From an uncultured Collinsella sp. (lineage in GTDB: Bacteria; Actinomycetota; Coriobacteriia; Coriobacteriales; Coriobacteriaceae), in the NCBI GenBank assembly GCA_958447915.1, contig CAUDCB010000046.1, positions 1 to 12,488 of the forward strand: a DNA stretch of 12,488 bases, in the 5' to 3' direction. The position numbers were made by a program, and so were the translations under genes. The notes under the pieces were generated by a model. The model had not been told where the DNA came from, made no database searches, and saw only the letters and a program-made list of their open reading frames with translations. Positions 1 through 6,027 of the stretch are shown one piece after another (positions within the stretch are counted from its first letter, which is position 1; each line of letters opens with the position of its first letter).

Positions 1-537
1 TACGGCGATGGCATCGGCGAGCTCCTCGTCGGTCTTATAGACAGCGCGCAGGCTCTCCTGCTGGCCATCGCAGCGGTCGAGCGTAACCTCCGAGAACGTC
101 TGGATCGGCGCCGGAATGGTCTGACGCGCAACCTGACCCTCCCCCTCGAGTGCCTTGACAAATTTAAAGTGCTCGACGAACGGATGGTTCTCGCCGCTGA
201 TGGGGCCGGTTACCACGGCGGTGTCAGCCGTGGTCTCCTCGTCGTGGAACATATAGCCCGTACGCGAGGTACGGCGTTCAATGCCGTTGAGCCCCCACAT
301 AAAGTCGAGGTGCCAGTAACTGCGGCGAAACTCGCCATCGGTAATCACCTGCAGGCCAGCGGCCTTTTGCTTGTCCACCAGATCGCGAATAGCCTCATCC
401 TCGACGGCCTTAAGCCCCTCGGCATCAAGCGTGCCTGCCGCATAGGCAGCGCGGGCATCCTTTACGGCCTGCGGACGAAGAAAGCTGCCGACGATATCAG
501 CGCGAAACGGCGCGTTCGGTTGAATTGAAGTGCTCAT
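1..537 (-). CDS. Core-MetE family methionine synthase-like protein (YxjG/YxjH type), 3' end beyond window
   Basis: The minus-strand frame is open from the ATG at 537 to the window edge (179 codons), so only the N-terminal half is visible. It begins MSTSIQPNAPFRADIVGSF and continues with LRPQ, the opening of the single-barrel MetE-like proteins such as Bacillus YxjG and YxjH. A segment near residue 66, ITDGEFRRSYWHLDFMWGL, is also typical. This family transfers a methyl group to homocysteine or a related thiol using a zinc site. The expected His/Cys/Glu/Cys zinc ligands lie in the missing C-terminal part and cannot be checked. It lacks the N-terminal half of true MetE, since the catalytic barrel starts at once. 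A GGGAG ribosome site lies just before the ATG. The neighbouring LysR gene and a dyad upstream suggest amino-acid-responsive control. Family assignment is firm; the exact methyl donor and acceptor are not known. Confidence 0.85.
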   Translation of the reverse strand, partial: MSTSIQPNAPFRADIVGSFLRPQAVKDARAAYAAGTLDAEGLKAVEDEAIRDLVDKQKAAGLQVITDGEFRRSYWHLDFMWGLNGIERRTSRTGYMFHDEETTADTAVVTGPISGENHPFVEHFKFVKALEGEGQVARQTIPAPIQTFSEVTLDRCDGQQESLRAVYKTDEELADAIAV

Positions 538-575
538 AGATATCTCCCTTTGCATTGGTTGCTTTACTGGGACAG

Positions 576-604
576 AGTATGAGCGCTCATATAGCCATCG
601 TAAA
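576..604 (-). promoter_or_regulatory. Predicted promoter of the MetE-like gene
   Basis: On the minus strand TTTACG (599-604) and CATACT (576-581) are separated by exactly 17 bp, each matching 4 of 6 consensus bases. The predicted start is near 569, giving a leader of about 32 nt. A perfect 14-bp palindrome, TATGAGCGCTCATA (578-591), covers the downstream half of the spacer and the start of the -10 box. It may be a second operator. Confidence 0.45.
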
Positions 605-623
605 ATATACGTTTATAACAGTT

Positions 624-646
624 TGATATAGATGCTTCCTATATCA
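624..646. promoter_or_regulatory. LysR-type operator candidate
   Basis: TGATATAG-N7-CTATATCA is a perfect 8-bp inverted repeat. It contains the T-N11-A pattern of LysR-type binding sites (T629 to A641). Its centre is about 66 bp upstream of the start site predicted for the MetE-like gene, which is the usual place for the recognition site of a LysR-type activator. The lysR gene that ends at 693 is the likely source of the regulator. The dyad is seen directly; binding is inferred. Confidence 0.5.
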
Positions 647-692
647 GTTGGGACTGCCATAAAGAGATTTGACCCGTGCAGGACGCAGTAGT

Positions 693-1589
693 CTAGATAT
701 GCTGACGGATCGCGTCGATATAGGCTTGACCGTAGCGCGTAAGCGTCGTGTTCTTGCGCGTGATGATGCCGATCTCCATGTACTCATCCACATCGAGCGG
801 AATCGAGATAATGCCGGGGCCGTTGAGCTCGTGGCTGATCACGCCCGAGCATACCGTGTAGCCGTTGAGGCCCATGGCCAAATTGAACAGCGTCGCACGG
901 TCGCGCACGCGGATATTCTTGCGGCGCTCAAACGTCGAGGTCAGCTCCTCGGAATAGTAAAACGAGTTGTAACTGCCCTGCTCGTAGGACAGGAACGGGT
1001 AGTCTTCCAAGTTCTCGAGCGTCACGCTGGAGCGGGCCGCCAGCGGATGGTCGGCACAGACGAAGACATGCGGCGTGGCGCAGAAGAGCCCTTCGAACAC
1101 GAGCTCGTTGGCTGCCAGCATGCGCTCGATGACCTCGCGATTATGCTCGGACAGATACAGGATACCGAGTTCGCTTTTCATGTGCGCGACGTCCTCGATA
1201 ATCTCGTGGGTTTGCTCCTCGCGCAGGGTAAAGTCGTAGCGCGCGGCATCGAACTCACGGATCACATCAACAAACGCGTTGACGGCAAAGGAATAATGCT
1301 GGCAGCTCACACTAAAGTGCGGCACCTGCTCGGACGCGCCCTTGTACTTGCCTTCGAGCAGATCCGCCTGGTCGAGCACCTGGCGTGCGTAGCCCAAGAA
1401 GGTCTCGCCCTCCTCGGACACAATGACACCCTTGTTGGTGCGCTCAAAGATGTGCACACCCATCTCGTTTTCGAGATCGCGGATCGACGCGGTAATCGAA
1501 GGCTGCGACACAAAGAGCCGGCGCGAGGCTTCGGTAATGCTGCCGCATTCGGCAACTTTGACGACATACCTGAGCTGCTGAAGCTTCAT
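693..1589 (-). CDS. LysR-type transcriptional regulator
   Basis: A 298-residue protein starting at the ATG at 1589 (MKLQQLRYVV). The longer open frame extends upstream to 1796 but has no family match there. GGGAGGG lies just before the 1589 start. Residues 1-60 form the LysR winged helix-turn-helix, with the hallmark GSITEASRRLFVSQPSITAS. Residues from about 90 to the end form the effector-binding domain. Length is normal for the family. Its ribosome site overlaps the stop codon of the HAD gene, 10 bp upstream, so the two genes are probably one transcript. It lies directly upstream of the MetE-like gene, with a LysR-type dyad between them. By analogy with CmbR/MetR-type regulators it may sense a sulfur-metabolism signal, but the effector is not identifiable. 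Confidence 0.9.
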   Translation of the reverse strand: MKLQQLRYVVKVAECGSITEASRRLFVSQPSITASIRDLENEMGVHIFERTNKGVIVSEEGETFLGYARQVLDQADLLEGKYKGASEQVPHFSVSCQHYSFAVNAFVDVIREFDAARYDFTLREEQTHEIIEDVAHMKSELGILYLSEHNREVIERMLAANELVFEGLFCATPHVFVCADHPLAARSSVTLENLEDYPFLSYEQGSYNSFYYSEELTSTFERRKNIRVRDRATLFNLAMGLNGYTVCSGVISHELNGPGIISIPLDVDEYMEIGIITRKNTTLTRYGQAYIDAIRQHI

Positions 1590-1599
1590 AGCGCCCTCC

Positions 1600-2508
1600 C
1601 TAGACGTTCGTGACGCCAAGACCCGCCGCGTCCATCTGACGCATAAACGGCGGCATCTCCCCCGTCGCGGCGCAGGCGGCAATCTGATGCAGAGCCCCGG
1701 CAACCGCATCGTCTGCCGCAGCGCCGATATGCCAGCGCGCGGCAGCCGTGACGGCCTCGTTGGCATTGGCGACTGCAACGGAGTTGGGGACGGCACCGAT
1801 CATGGGCAGGTCGTTATCGGAATCGCCAAATACGGCCACCTCGTCGGACGTCAGGTCCAAAGCGCGCGCCAGCTCCAGCGCAGCGCAACCCTTGTCCCAA
1901 CCTGCTGGAAGAATGTCGAACAGGCGCACACGATTGTTGGGAAACACGAGCGAGAGTTCCGGCACCTCGGCGGCAACGCGCTCGCGTAGCTCCGCGAGCT
2001 CCTCACGCGAACGAGCACTCCAGATATTCGCCTTGAACACCGGCGCATCATCGACGACAGGACGGCACGGGGCCTCTTCGCCCTTGAGCCATGCGTTGCC
2101 GCCCGACTCCATGGCGCGGCGCACACGCTCGGGGTCGCTCGTTACACAATAGGCATCGTTATTCCAAAAGTCATCGCCCAGGCTGTAGACCTTCAGATAC
2201 GTATCGTCGGTCTGTTGCTCTAAGTAGTCAGCCAAGCGCATAAGGGCGGCGTTATCGGTCGCATGCGAGGCTACCACCTCGCCGTCCACAAACATGACCT
2301 GGCCGTTGCAGAACGCGCCGGTCGAGAAGCACTCGGCGCGATTGCGGAACATCCAGCCCATCGCGGAGGGCTGGCGACCCGAAACCGGGCCAAAGTGCAG
2401 ACCCGCCGCCTGCATGGCATGAATGCCCTCGATGGCGTAGTCGCTGGCGCCGTCATGCCCGGCTGGAATCAGCGTATCGTCCATATCGGTCAGCACAAGT
2501 TTAATCAT
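1600..2508 (-). CDS. HAD-superfamily hydrolase, Cof type (subfamily IIB)
   Basis: A 302-residue protein with the complete HAD phosphatase set. The nucleophile motif DMDDT is at residues 8-12 (D8 nucleophile, D10 acid/base). A Lys in GWDKG is near residue 206, and the metal-binding GDSDND is at 228-233. The large insertion between motifs is the C2 cap of Cof-type enzymes, which dephosphorylate sugar phosphates, nucleotides or cofactors such as pyridoxal phosphate. The real substrate cannot be read from sequence. The start at 2508 follows a GAGGGGG ribosome site. The gene ends 10 bp before lysR and probably shares its transcript. The upstream gap is shared with the divergent thiamine operon. 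Confidence 0.88.
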   Translation of the reverse strand: MIKLVLTDMDDTLIPAGHDGASDYAIEGIHAMQAAGLHFGPVSGRQPSAMGWMFRNRAECFSTGAFCNGQVMFVDGEVVASHATDNAALMRLADYLEQQTDDTYLKVYSLGDDFWNNDAYCVTSDPERVRRAMESGGNAWLKGEEAPCRPVVDDAPVFKANIWSARSREELAELRERVAAEVPELSLVFPNNRVRLFDILPAGWDKGCAALELARALDLTSDEVAVFGDSDNDLPMIGAVPNSVAVANANEAVTAAARWHIGAAADDAVAGALHQIAACAATGEMPPFMRQMDAAGLGVTNV

Positions 2509-2539
2509 AAGGCCCCCTCGGTCATTCTTAATCCCGTCT

Positions 2540-2569
2540 ATTGTACCGATGCGCTAGTATAGGGAACAA
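2540..2569 (-). promoter_or_regulatory. Predicted promoter of the HAD-lysR unit
   Basis: On the minus strand TACAAT (2540-2545, 5 of 6 matches) follows a weak TTGTTC at 2564-2569 with an 18-bp spacer. The predicted start near 2532 gives a short leader. It sits back to back with the start region of the TPP riboswitch transcript, for which TAGTAT (2555-2560) is the best -10 candidate but lacks a clear -35. Confidence 0.35.
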
Positions 2570-2577
2570 CAGATTCG

Positions 2578-2669
2578 ATGCGGGAGTGCCGGCGGTGCAA
2601 ACCACAAGGCTGAGAGGGCATGGGGCCCAATCCTTTGAACCTGTCAGTTAATGCTGGCGTAGGGAGCAT
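2578..2669 (+). ncRNA. TPP riboswitch aptamer (THI element)
   Basis: The conserved THI-box parts are present in order: GGGAGTGCC after the 5' P1 strand, CTGAGA (2610-2615), then CCTTTGAACCTG, and TTAATGCTGGCGTAGGGA ending near 2665. P1 can form from ATGC (2578-2581) and GCAT (2666-2669). In known examples the aptamer binds thiamine pyrophosphate and turns downstream genes off. That fits its place ahead of thiM, the thiamine-binding protein gene and thiE. A terminator hairpin follows 11 nt later. Confidence 0.95.
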
Positions 2670-2680
2670 GCCGCCTTTAC

Positions 2681-2711
2681 AGGGGCGCTGTCTATGCACA
2701 GCGCCCCTTTT
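2681..2711 (+). terminator. Intrinsic terminator of the TPP riboswitch
   Basis: A perfect 10-bp stem, AGGGGCGCTG (2681-2690) with CAGCGCCCCT (2699-2708), has an 8-nt loop and is followed by TTTT (2708-2711). It lies between the aptamer and the thiM ribosome site, which suggests premature termination when TPP is bound. I could not identify a convincing antiterminator by eye. Confidence 0.75.
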
Positions 2712-2733
2712 CTATGCCAAGGAGGCATGTGCA

Positions 2734-3573
2734 GTGATTGATTCGGAAAAGCTTAAGCAACGTATGGTCAAGGCCGTAGAGGAGATTCGAGCCACCAATC
2801 CGATGGCCGGCTCCATCACCAACACGGTGACGATCGACTTTGTCGCCAACGCGCAGCTCGCCGTGGGCGGATCGGCCGCCATGGTCTATCTGCCAGACGA
2901 GGGCGAGGCACTCGTTGCCGGCGGCGGTGCCATCTATCTCAACATGGGCACGCTCTTCCCCATCTACGAGCAGACGATTCCCCGCGCGGCCAAGGCGGCC
3001 CACGATGCCGGCAAGCCCTGGGTGCTCGATCCGGTGGGCTTGGGCATCGGCAGCCTGCGCACCCAGCTGGTAGGCGAACTCAAGCAGTACAAACCCGCCA
3101 TCGTGCGCGGCAACGCCTCCGAGATCATTGCGCTCGCCGGCCTGTGGGGCCTTGAGGGCGAAGCGGCCGATCTGAGCCGCGTGCGCGGCGTCGATACCAC
3201 CGACACGGTAGACGCCGCCCGCGATGCCGCCGTGGCGCTCGCCCGCTACACCGGCGGCGCCGTAGTGGTCTCGGGCGAAGTCGACCTGATTACCGACGGC
3301 ACGACCGTGGCCAAGTCCCACGGCGGCAGCCCACTCATGTCCAAGATCACCGGCTGCGGCTGCTCGCAGGGCGGCGTGCTGGCCGTGTACGCCTGCGCCG
3401 CCGACCCGTTTACGGCAGCCATCTGTGGCACCGCCGTCTACAACGTTGCCGGCACGCGTGCCGCCGCCGTCGCCGATGCCCCGGCAAGCTTTAAGGTCGC
3501 CTTTATCGATGAACTCTACCGCGCGACCGCCCAAGACATCGCCGATAACCGACTCGAACTCGAGGAGGCATAA
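2734..3573 (+). CDS. thiM: Hydroxyethylthiazole kinase
   Basis: A 279-residue kinase that phosphorylates 4-methyl-5-(2-hydroxyethyl)thiazole for thiamine salvage. The N-terminal stretch SITNTVTIDFVANAQLAVGG corresponds to the substrate-binding start of ThiM. DPVGLGIGSLRT and RGNASEI follow in the middle. The Cys-containing ATP/anion-hole motif is TGCGCSQGG, with C210 at the catalytic position. The start is the GTG at 2734, 8 nt after a perfect AAGGAGG (2719-2725). The frame is open back to an ATG at 2620, but that lies inside the riboswitch and cannot be the start. The gene is first in an operon with the thiamine-binding protein and thiE. Confidence 0.93.
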   Translation: MIDSEKLKQRMVKAVEEIRATNPMAGSITNTVTIDFVANAQLAVGGSAAMVYLPDEGEALVAGGGAIYLNMGTLFPIYEQTIPRAAKAAHDAGKPWVLDPVGLGIGSLRTQLVGELKQYKPAIVRGNASEIIALAGLWGLEGEAADLSRVRGVDTTDTVDAARDAAVALARYTGGAVVVSGEVDLITDGTTVAKSHGGSPLMSKITGCGCSQGGVLAVYACAADPFTAAICGTAVYNVAGTRAAAVADAPASFKVAFIDELYRATAQDIADNRLELEEA

Positions 3574-3576
3574 ACC

Positions 3577-3918
3577 ATGTCCGAACCCGCAACCAATACC
3601 GGCATGAACACGCTCGTCGCTGTAGCCATCGCCCCGTGCGGCACCGGCGATGAACTGTCCGCCGAGGTCGCTGAAGTCGTGCGCGTCATTCGCGAGAGCG
3701 GCCTTCCCAACCGCACCACCTCGATGTTCACCGAAATCGAGGGCGACTGGGACGAGGTTATGCAGGTCGTGCGCGACGCGACCTTTGTGTTGGCGAGCAA
3801 GGGCATCCGCACCGAAGTCGTGCTCAAAGCCGATATTCGACCCGGATTTACCGACACCATGACCGGCAAACTCGAGCGCATGGAAGCGCAGATCAAAAAG
3901 CAGGAGGAAGCACGATGA
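3577..3918 (+). CDS. Thiamine-binding protein, MTH1187/YkoF-like family
   Basis: A 113-residue protein with the ferredoxin-like fold pattern of the MTH1187 family (former DUF77): a strand AVAIAPCGTGDELS, then helix, SGLPNRTTSMFTEIEG, and a C-terminal LASKGIRTEVVLKADIRPG. Members bind thiamine or its pyrimidine part and are thought to act as small cytoplasmic carriers or scavengers. The ATG at 3577 is 3 nt after the thiM stop, and its ribosome site GAGGAGG lies within the thiM end. A later Met at residue 10 lacks such a site. Its stop overlaps the thiE start. The link to thiamine salvage is strengthened by the riboswitch-controlled operon. Confidence 0.85.
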   Translation: MSEPATNTGMNTLVAVAIAPCGTGDELSAEVAEVVRVIRESGLPNRTTSMFTEIEGDWDEVMQVVRDATFVLASKGIRTEVVLKADIRPGFTDTMTGKLERMEAQIKKQEEAR

Positions 3919-4610
3919 GCATCCGCGACAACCTTGATATCTCGGCTTATCTGGTACTCGGCCCCGAAAACACGCTCGGACGCCCCGTGGGCGATGTGGT
4001 GGCCCAGGCACTCGACGCAGGCTTTACCTGCATTCAGGTGCGCTCCAAGGTGGCAAGCGCCCGCGAGATCATCGCACTGACGGGCGATGCCGCGCAGGCC
4101 ATCGCTCAGGCCGGCAAAACCGGGCAGGTCGCGCTGCTGATCGACGACCGCCTTGACTGCGTACTTGCCGCACGCGAGCAGGGTATTGCCGTCGACGGCG
4201 TGCACGTGGGCCAGAGCGATATCCCCGTGGAGGTCTGCCGCAAGCTCCTGGGGCCCGACGCCATCGTGGGTCTTTCGGCCCGCTGCGAGGAGATGCTCGA
4301 GTACGTCAAGACCGCCGACATGAGCCTGGTCGATTACCTGGGCATCGGCCCGCTCCACGAGACCGAAACCAAGCGCGACTGCGGACGTGCGGCCGACGGC
4401 TCCATCATCACCAAGAGCTTTGAGGACCTGGCTGCCCTCCATGCGGCAAGCCCCGTGCCCATCGTGGTGGGCGGTGGCGTCAAAACGGCCGACCTGCCGC
4501 AGCTCAAGACTACCGGCGTCGATGGCTTCTTTGTGGTGAGCGCCGTCTGCAGTGCCGACGACCCCTACGCCGCCGCCAAGGAGCTTGTCGATACCTGGCA
4601 GCAGGCATAG
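3915..4610 (+). CDS. thiE: Thiamine-phosphate synthase
   Basis: A 231-residue TIM-barrel enzyme joining HMP-PP and hydroxyethylthiazole phosphate to thiamine phosphate. Visible family motifs are IQVRSK (40-45, the usual IQLREK), IDDR (76-79), GVHVGQSD, DYLGIGPLH around 143-148 with the following Thr/Lys segment, VVGGGV around 184-189, and FFVVSAV near 205-211, which binds phosphate. The ATG overlaps the previous stop by 4 bp (ATGA), implying translational coupling. With ThiM it completes thiazole salvage. HMP-PP must come from a ThiD or ThiC encoded elsewhere, since neither is in the window. Confidence 0.93.
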   Translation: MSIRDNLDISAYLVLGPENTLGRPVGDVVAQALDAGFTCIQVRSKVASAREIIALTGDAAQAIAQAGKTGQVALLIDDRLDCVLAAREQGIAVDGVHVGQSDIPVEVCRKLLGPDAIVGLSARCEEMLEYVKTADMSLVDYLGIGPLHETETKRDCGRAADGSIITKSFEDLAALHAASPVPIVVGGGVKTADLPQLKTTGVDGFFVVSAVCSADDPYAAAKELVDTWQQA

Positions 4611-4654
4611 GTATAGGCCGAGCAGCTGATTCGCAGCCTCATATCTTCAGCAAT

Positions 4655-4824
4655 GGAAAGCGCATCCCAGTTTGGACCTCCATTCCGGGATGCGCTTTCC
4701 GTATAGAGAGCCAGCGGGAAACTGCGTCCCAGTCTGAACGCATATTCCGGGATGAACTTTCCGCCACGGGCCTCTCGCGGAAACTGCATCCCATTCCAAA
4801 CGCCCATTCTGGGATGCGCTTTCC
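4655..4824. repeat. Three tandem 46-bp palindromic units, 62-bp period
   Basis: Units lie at 4655-4700, 4717-4762 and 4779-4824. Each has a 14-bp left arm (GGAAAGCGCATCCC or GGAAACTGC[A/G]TCCC), an 18-nt centre and a 14-bp right arm (GGGATGCGCTTTCC or GGGATGAACTTTCC). Spacers are 16 bp, so the period is exactly 62 bp. Unit 1 arms are perfectly complementary; units 2 and 3 have a few mismatches. The array fills the gap between the convergent thiE and patatin genes. It may act as a two-way terminator or RNA-stabilising block, or be a REP-like family. No T-run follows any unit. Confidence 0.85.
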
Positions 4825-4833
4825 GCCGCCGCC

Positions 4834-5703
4834 CTACCCCGCCAGATACGCTTCCAACGCCGGCAAAGTCGCCTCCGCATCGCGACGGCCGATCTGATAG
4901 ATGCGCTCGAGTTCATCGGGCTCGCGGCACAGCGACGGCACCTTCACCGATTCGCTCGGCCGCACCACAAAGATCTCGCCAGCGGCTTCGCGACGCGCCA
5001 GGTCATCGAGCGTGTCATTGTAGACCTCATGCCGATGCTCAAGCGCCGCAACAAACTCCGGGTAGTGACGGAACACGCGACGCAGCATAGGCATCACGCT
5101 ATTGGGCTGCTTTACAAAGCCCGCCGGCTGCGTGAGTACCACGATGTTTCGGTCATACCCCTGCGCAAACAGCCAAGCGCTGGGAATGGAATCGGCAACA
5201 CCGCCATCCAAGTACTTGCGACCCTCGATGGCAACAGGACGCGTCGCCACGGGAATCGCCGACGACGCCCGGATCCACTCGATATCGCGCTCATCGCCAT
5301 AGGGCAGGTCATGGTAGACGGCCTGCCCCGTCTTAAGATCGGTACATACGCACGTAAACCGCATGGGGCAGGCGCGATATGCCTCCAGATCGATGGGATC
5401 GCGCTCGATGGGCACCTCGTGATAGGCAAACTCGGCATTGAACATATCGCCGGTTCGCAGCCAGCTGGTCACGCTTGCATAGCGCTTGTCGGCACAATAG
5501 GCCTTGTTGTAGCGAATGGCGCGGCCGATCTGGCGCGATTTAAAGTTGTAGCCAAACGCCGCGCCCGCCGAGACACCCACCATATGGTCGCAGGTTAAGC
5601 CATGCTCCATCCATACGTCGAGCACGCCCGCCGTATACATACCGCGGTAGCCGCCTCCCTCGAGCGCAAGCCCCACCGTGCGCGTCGTGTCTGGCTGTGC
5701 CAT
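4834..5703 (-). CDS. Patatin-like phospholipase family protein
   Basis: A 289-residue protein with the patatin Ser-Asp dyad. The oxyanion-hole motif EGGGYRG is at residues 15-21, the nucleophile elbow GVSAG at 43-47 (S45), and DGG at 166-168 (D166). It resembles bacterial single-domain patatins such as E. coli YjjU. These hydrolyse acyl esters of lipids; the substrate here is unknown. No signal peptide is seen, so it is probably cytoplasmic or peripheral. I chose the ATG at 5703, with GGAG 8 nt upstream. The frame is open to 5787, but a good -10 box lies inside that extension. It converges with thiE across the palindrome array. Confidence 0.88.
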   Translation of the reverse strand: MAQPDTTRTVGLALEGGGYRGMYTAGVLDVWMEHGLTCDHMVGVSAGAAFGYNFKSRQIGRAIRYNKAYCADKRYASVTSWLRTGDMFNAEFAYHEVPIERDPIDLEAYRACPMRFTCVCTDLKTGQAVYHDLPYGDERDIEWIRASSAIPVATRPVAIEGRKYLDGGVADSIPSAWLFAQGYDRNIVVLTQPAGFVKQPNSVMPMLRRVFRHYPEFVAALEHRHEVYNDTLDDLARREAAGEIFVVRPSESVKVPSLCREPDELERIYQIGRRDAEATLPALEAYLAG

Positions 5704-5739
5704 GCGACCATCTCCGTTCCCGTGTTTTAAAGCGGAACA

Positions 5740-5745
5740 AGTATA
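5740..5745 (-). promoter_or_regulatory. -10 box of the patatin gene
   Basis: TATACT on the minus strand matches 5 of 6 bases and would start RNA near 5733, 30 nt before the ATG. The sequence 17 bp upstream, CTGAGT, is a poor -35. This supports the shorter start at 5703. Confidence 0.4.
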
Positions 5746-5845
5746 CCCGCCAACATATATCGACTCAGTCGCATTTATATCGAGCATCGCATCGTCACGC
5801 TACCGATTGGCGAATAATAGCCGCCCGCGGCAGGGGCACCCATAT

Positions 5846-5879
5846 ACAATCCTCTATTGTTGTTTATACTACTCAATAG
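5846..5879. promoter_or_regulatory. Overlapping small dyads in the patatin/GGDEF-EAL intergenic region
   Basis: The 324 bp between the divergent patatin gene and the GGDEF-EAL gene hold no further gene. ACAAT-N5-ATTGT (5846-5860) and CTATTG-N14-CAATAG (5854-5879) overlap in an AT-rich patch that also contains TATACT (5865-5870). The patch could be an operator and promoter for the plus-strand gene. I could not place a convincing -35. A weaker stem, GCGTT (5952-5956) with AACGC (5964-5968), lies nearer the gene. Confidence 0.25.
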
Positions 5880-6027
5880 TTATCAGCAGCGAACACGGAC
5901 CGACATATTAAACCAGCGACGCAGCAAGGCGGGGGCCTGGATACACGCAAAGCGTTGAGCAGCAACGCGTGTGTACAACGAGCTCGCCCGACGCAATACA
6001 CCCCGACCTCAGGAAGCCGCTTACAGC

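Noticed and set aside
2667..2729. Complementarity of CATGCCGCCTT (2667-2677) with the thiM ribosome-site region (2719-2729)
   Set aside because: This pairing would compete with P1 and so block translation when TPP is absent, the opposite of expected logic; probably incidental.
4655..4824. Possible CRISPR array
   Set aside because: Only three units, each palindromic with an internal variable centre and 16-bp spacers too short for CRISPR; no cas genes nearby.
4565..4916. Minus-strand open frames running through the palindrome array
   Set aside because: The 62-bp period is not a multiple of three, so any repeated peptide shifts frame; no ribosome site or domain supports coding.
5941..6027. Possible c-di-GMP riboswitch before the GGDEF-EAL gene, because of an ACGCAAAGC string
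   Set aside because: The remaining GEMM-I elements (GGGCAAACC, the second conserved helix, GGUAGGU) are absent.
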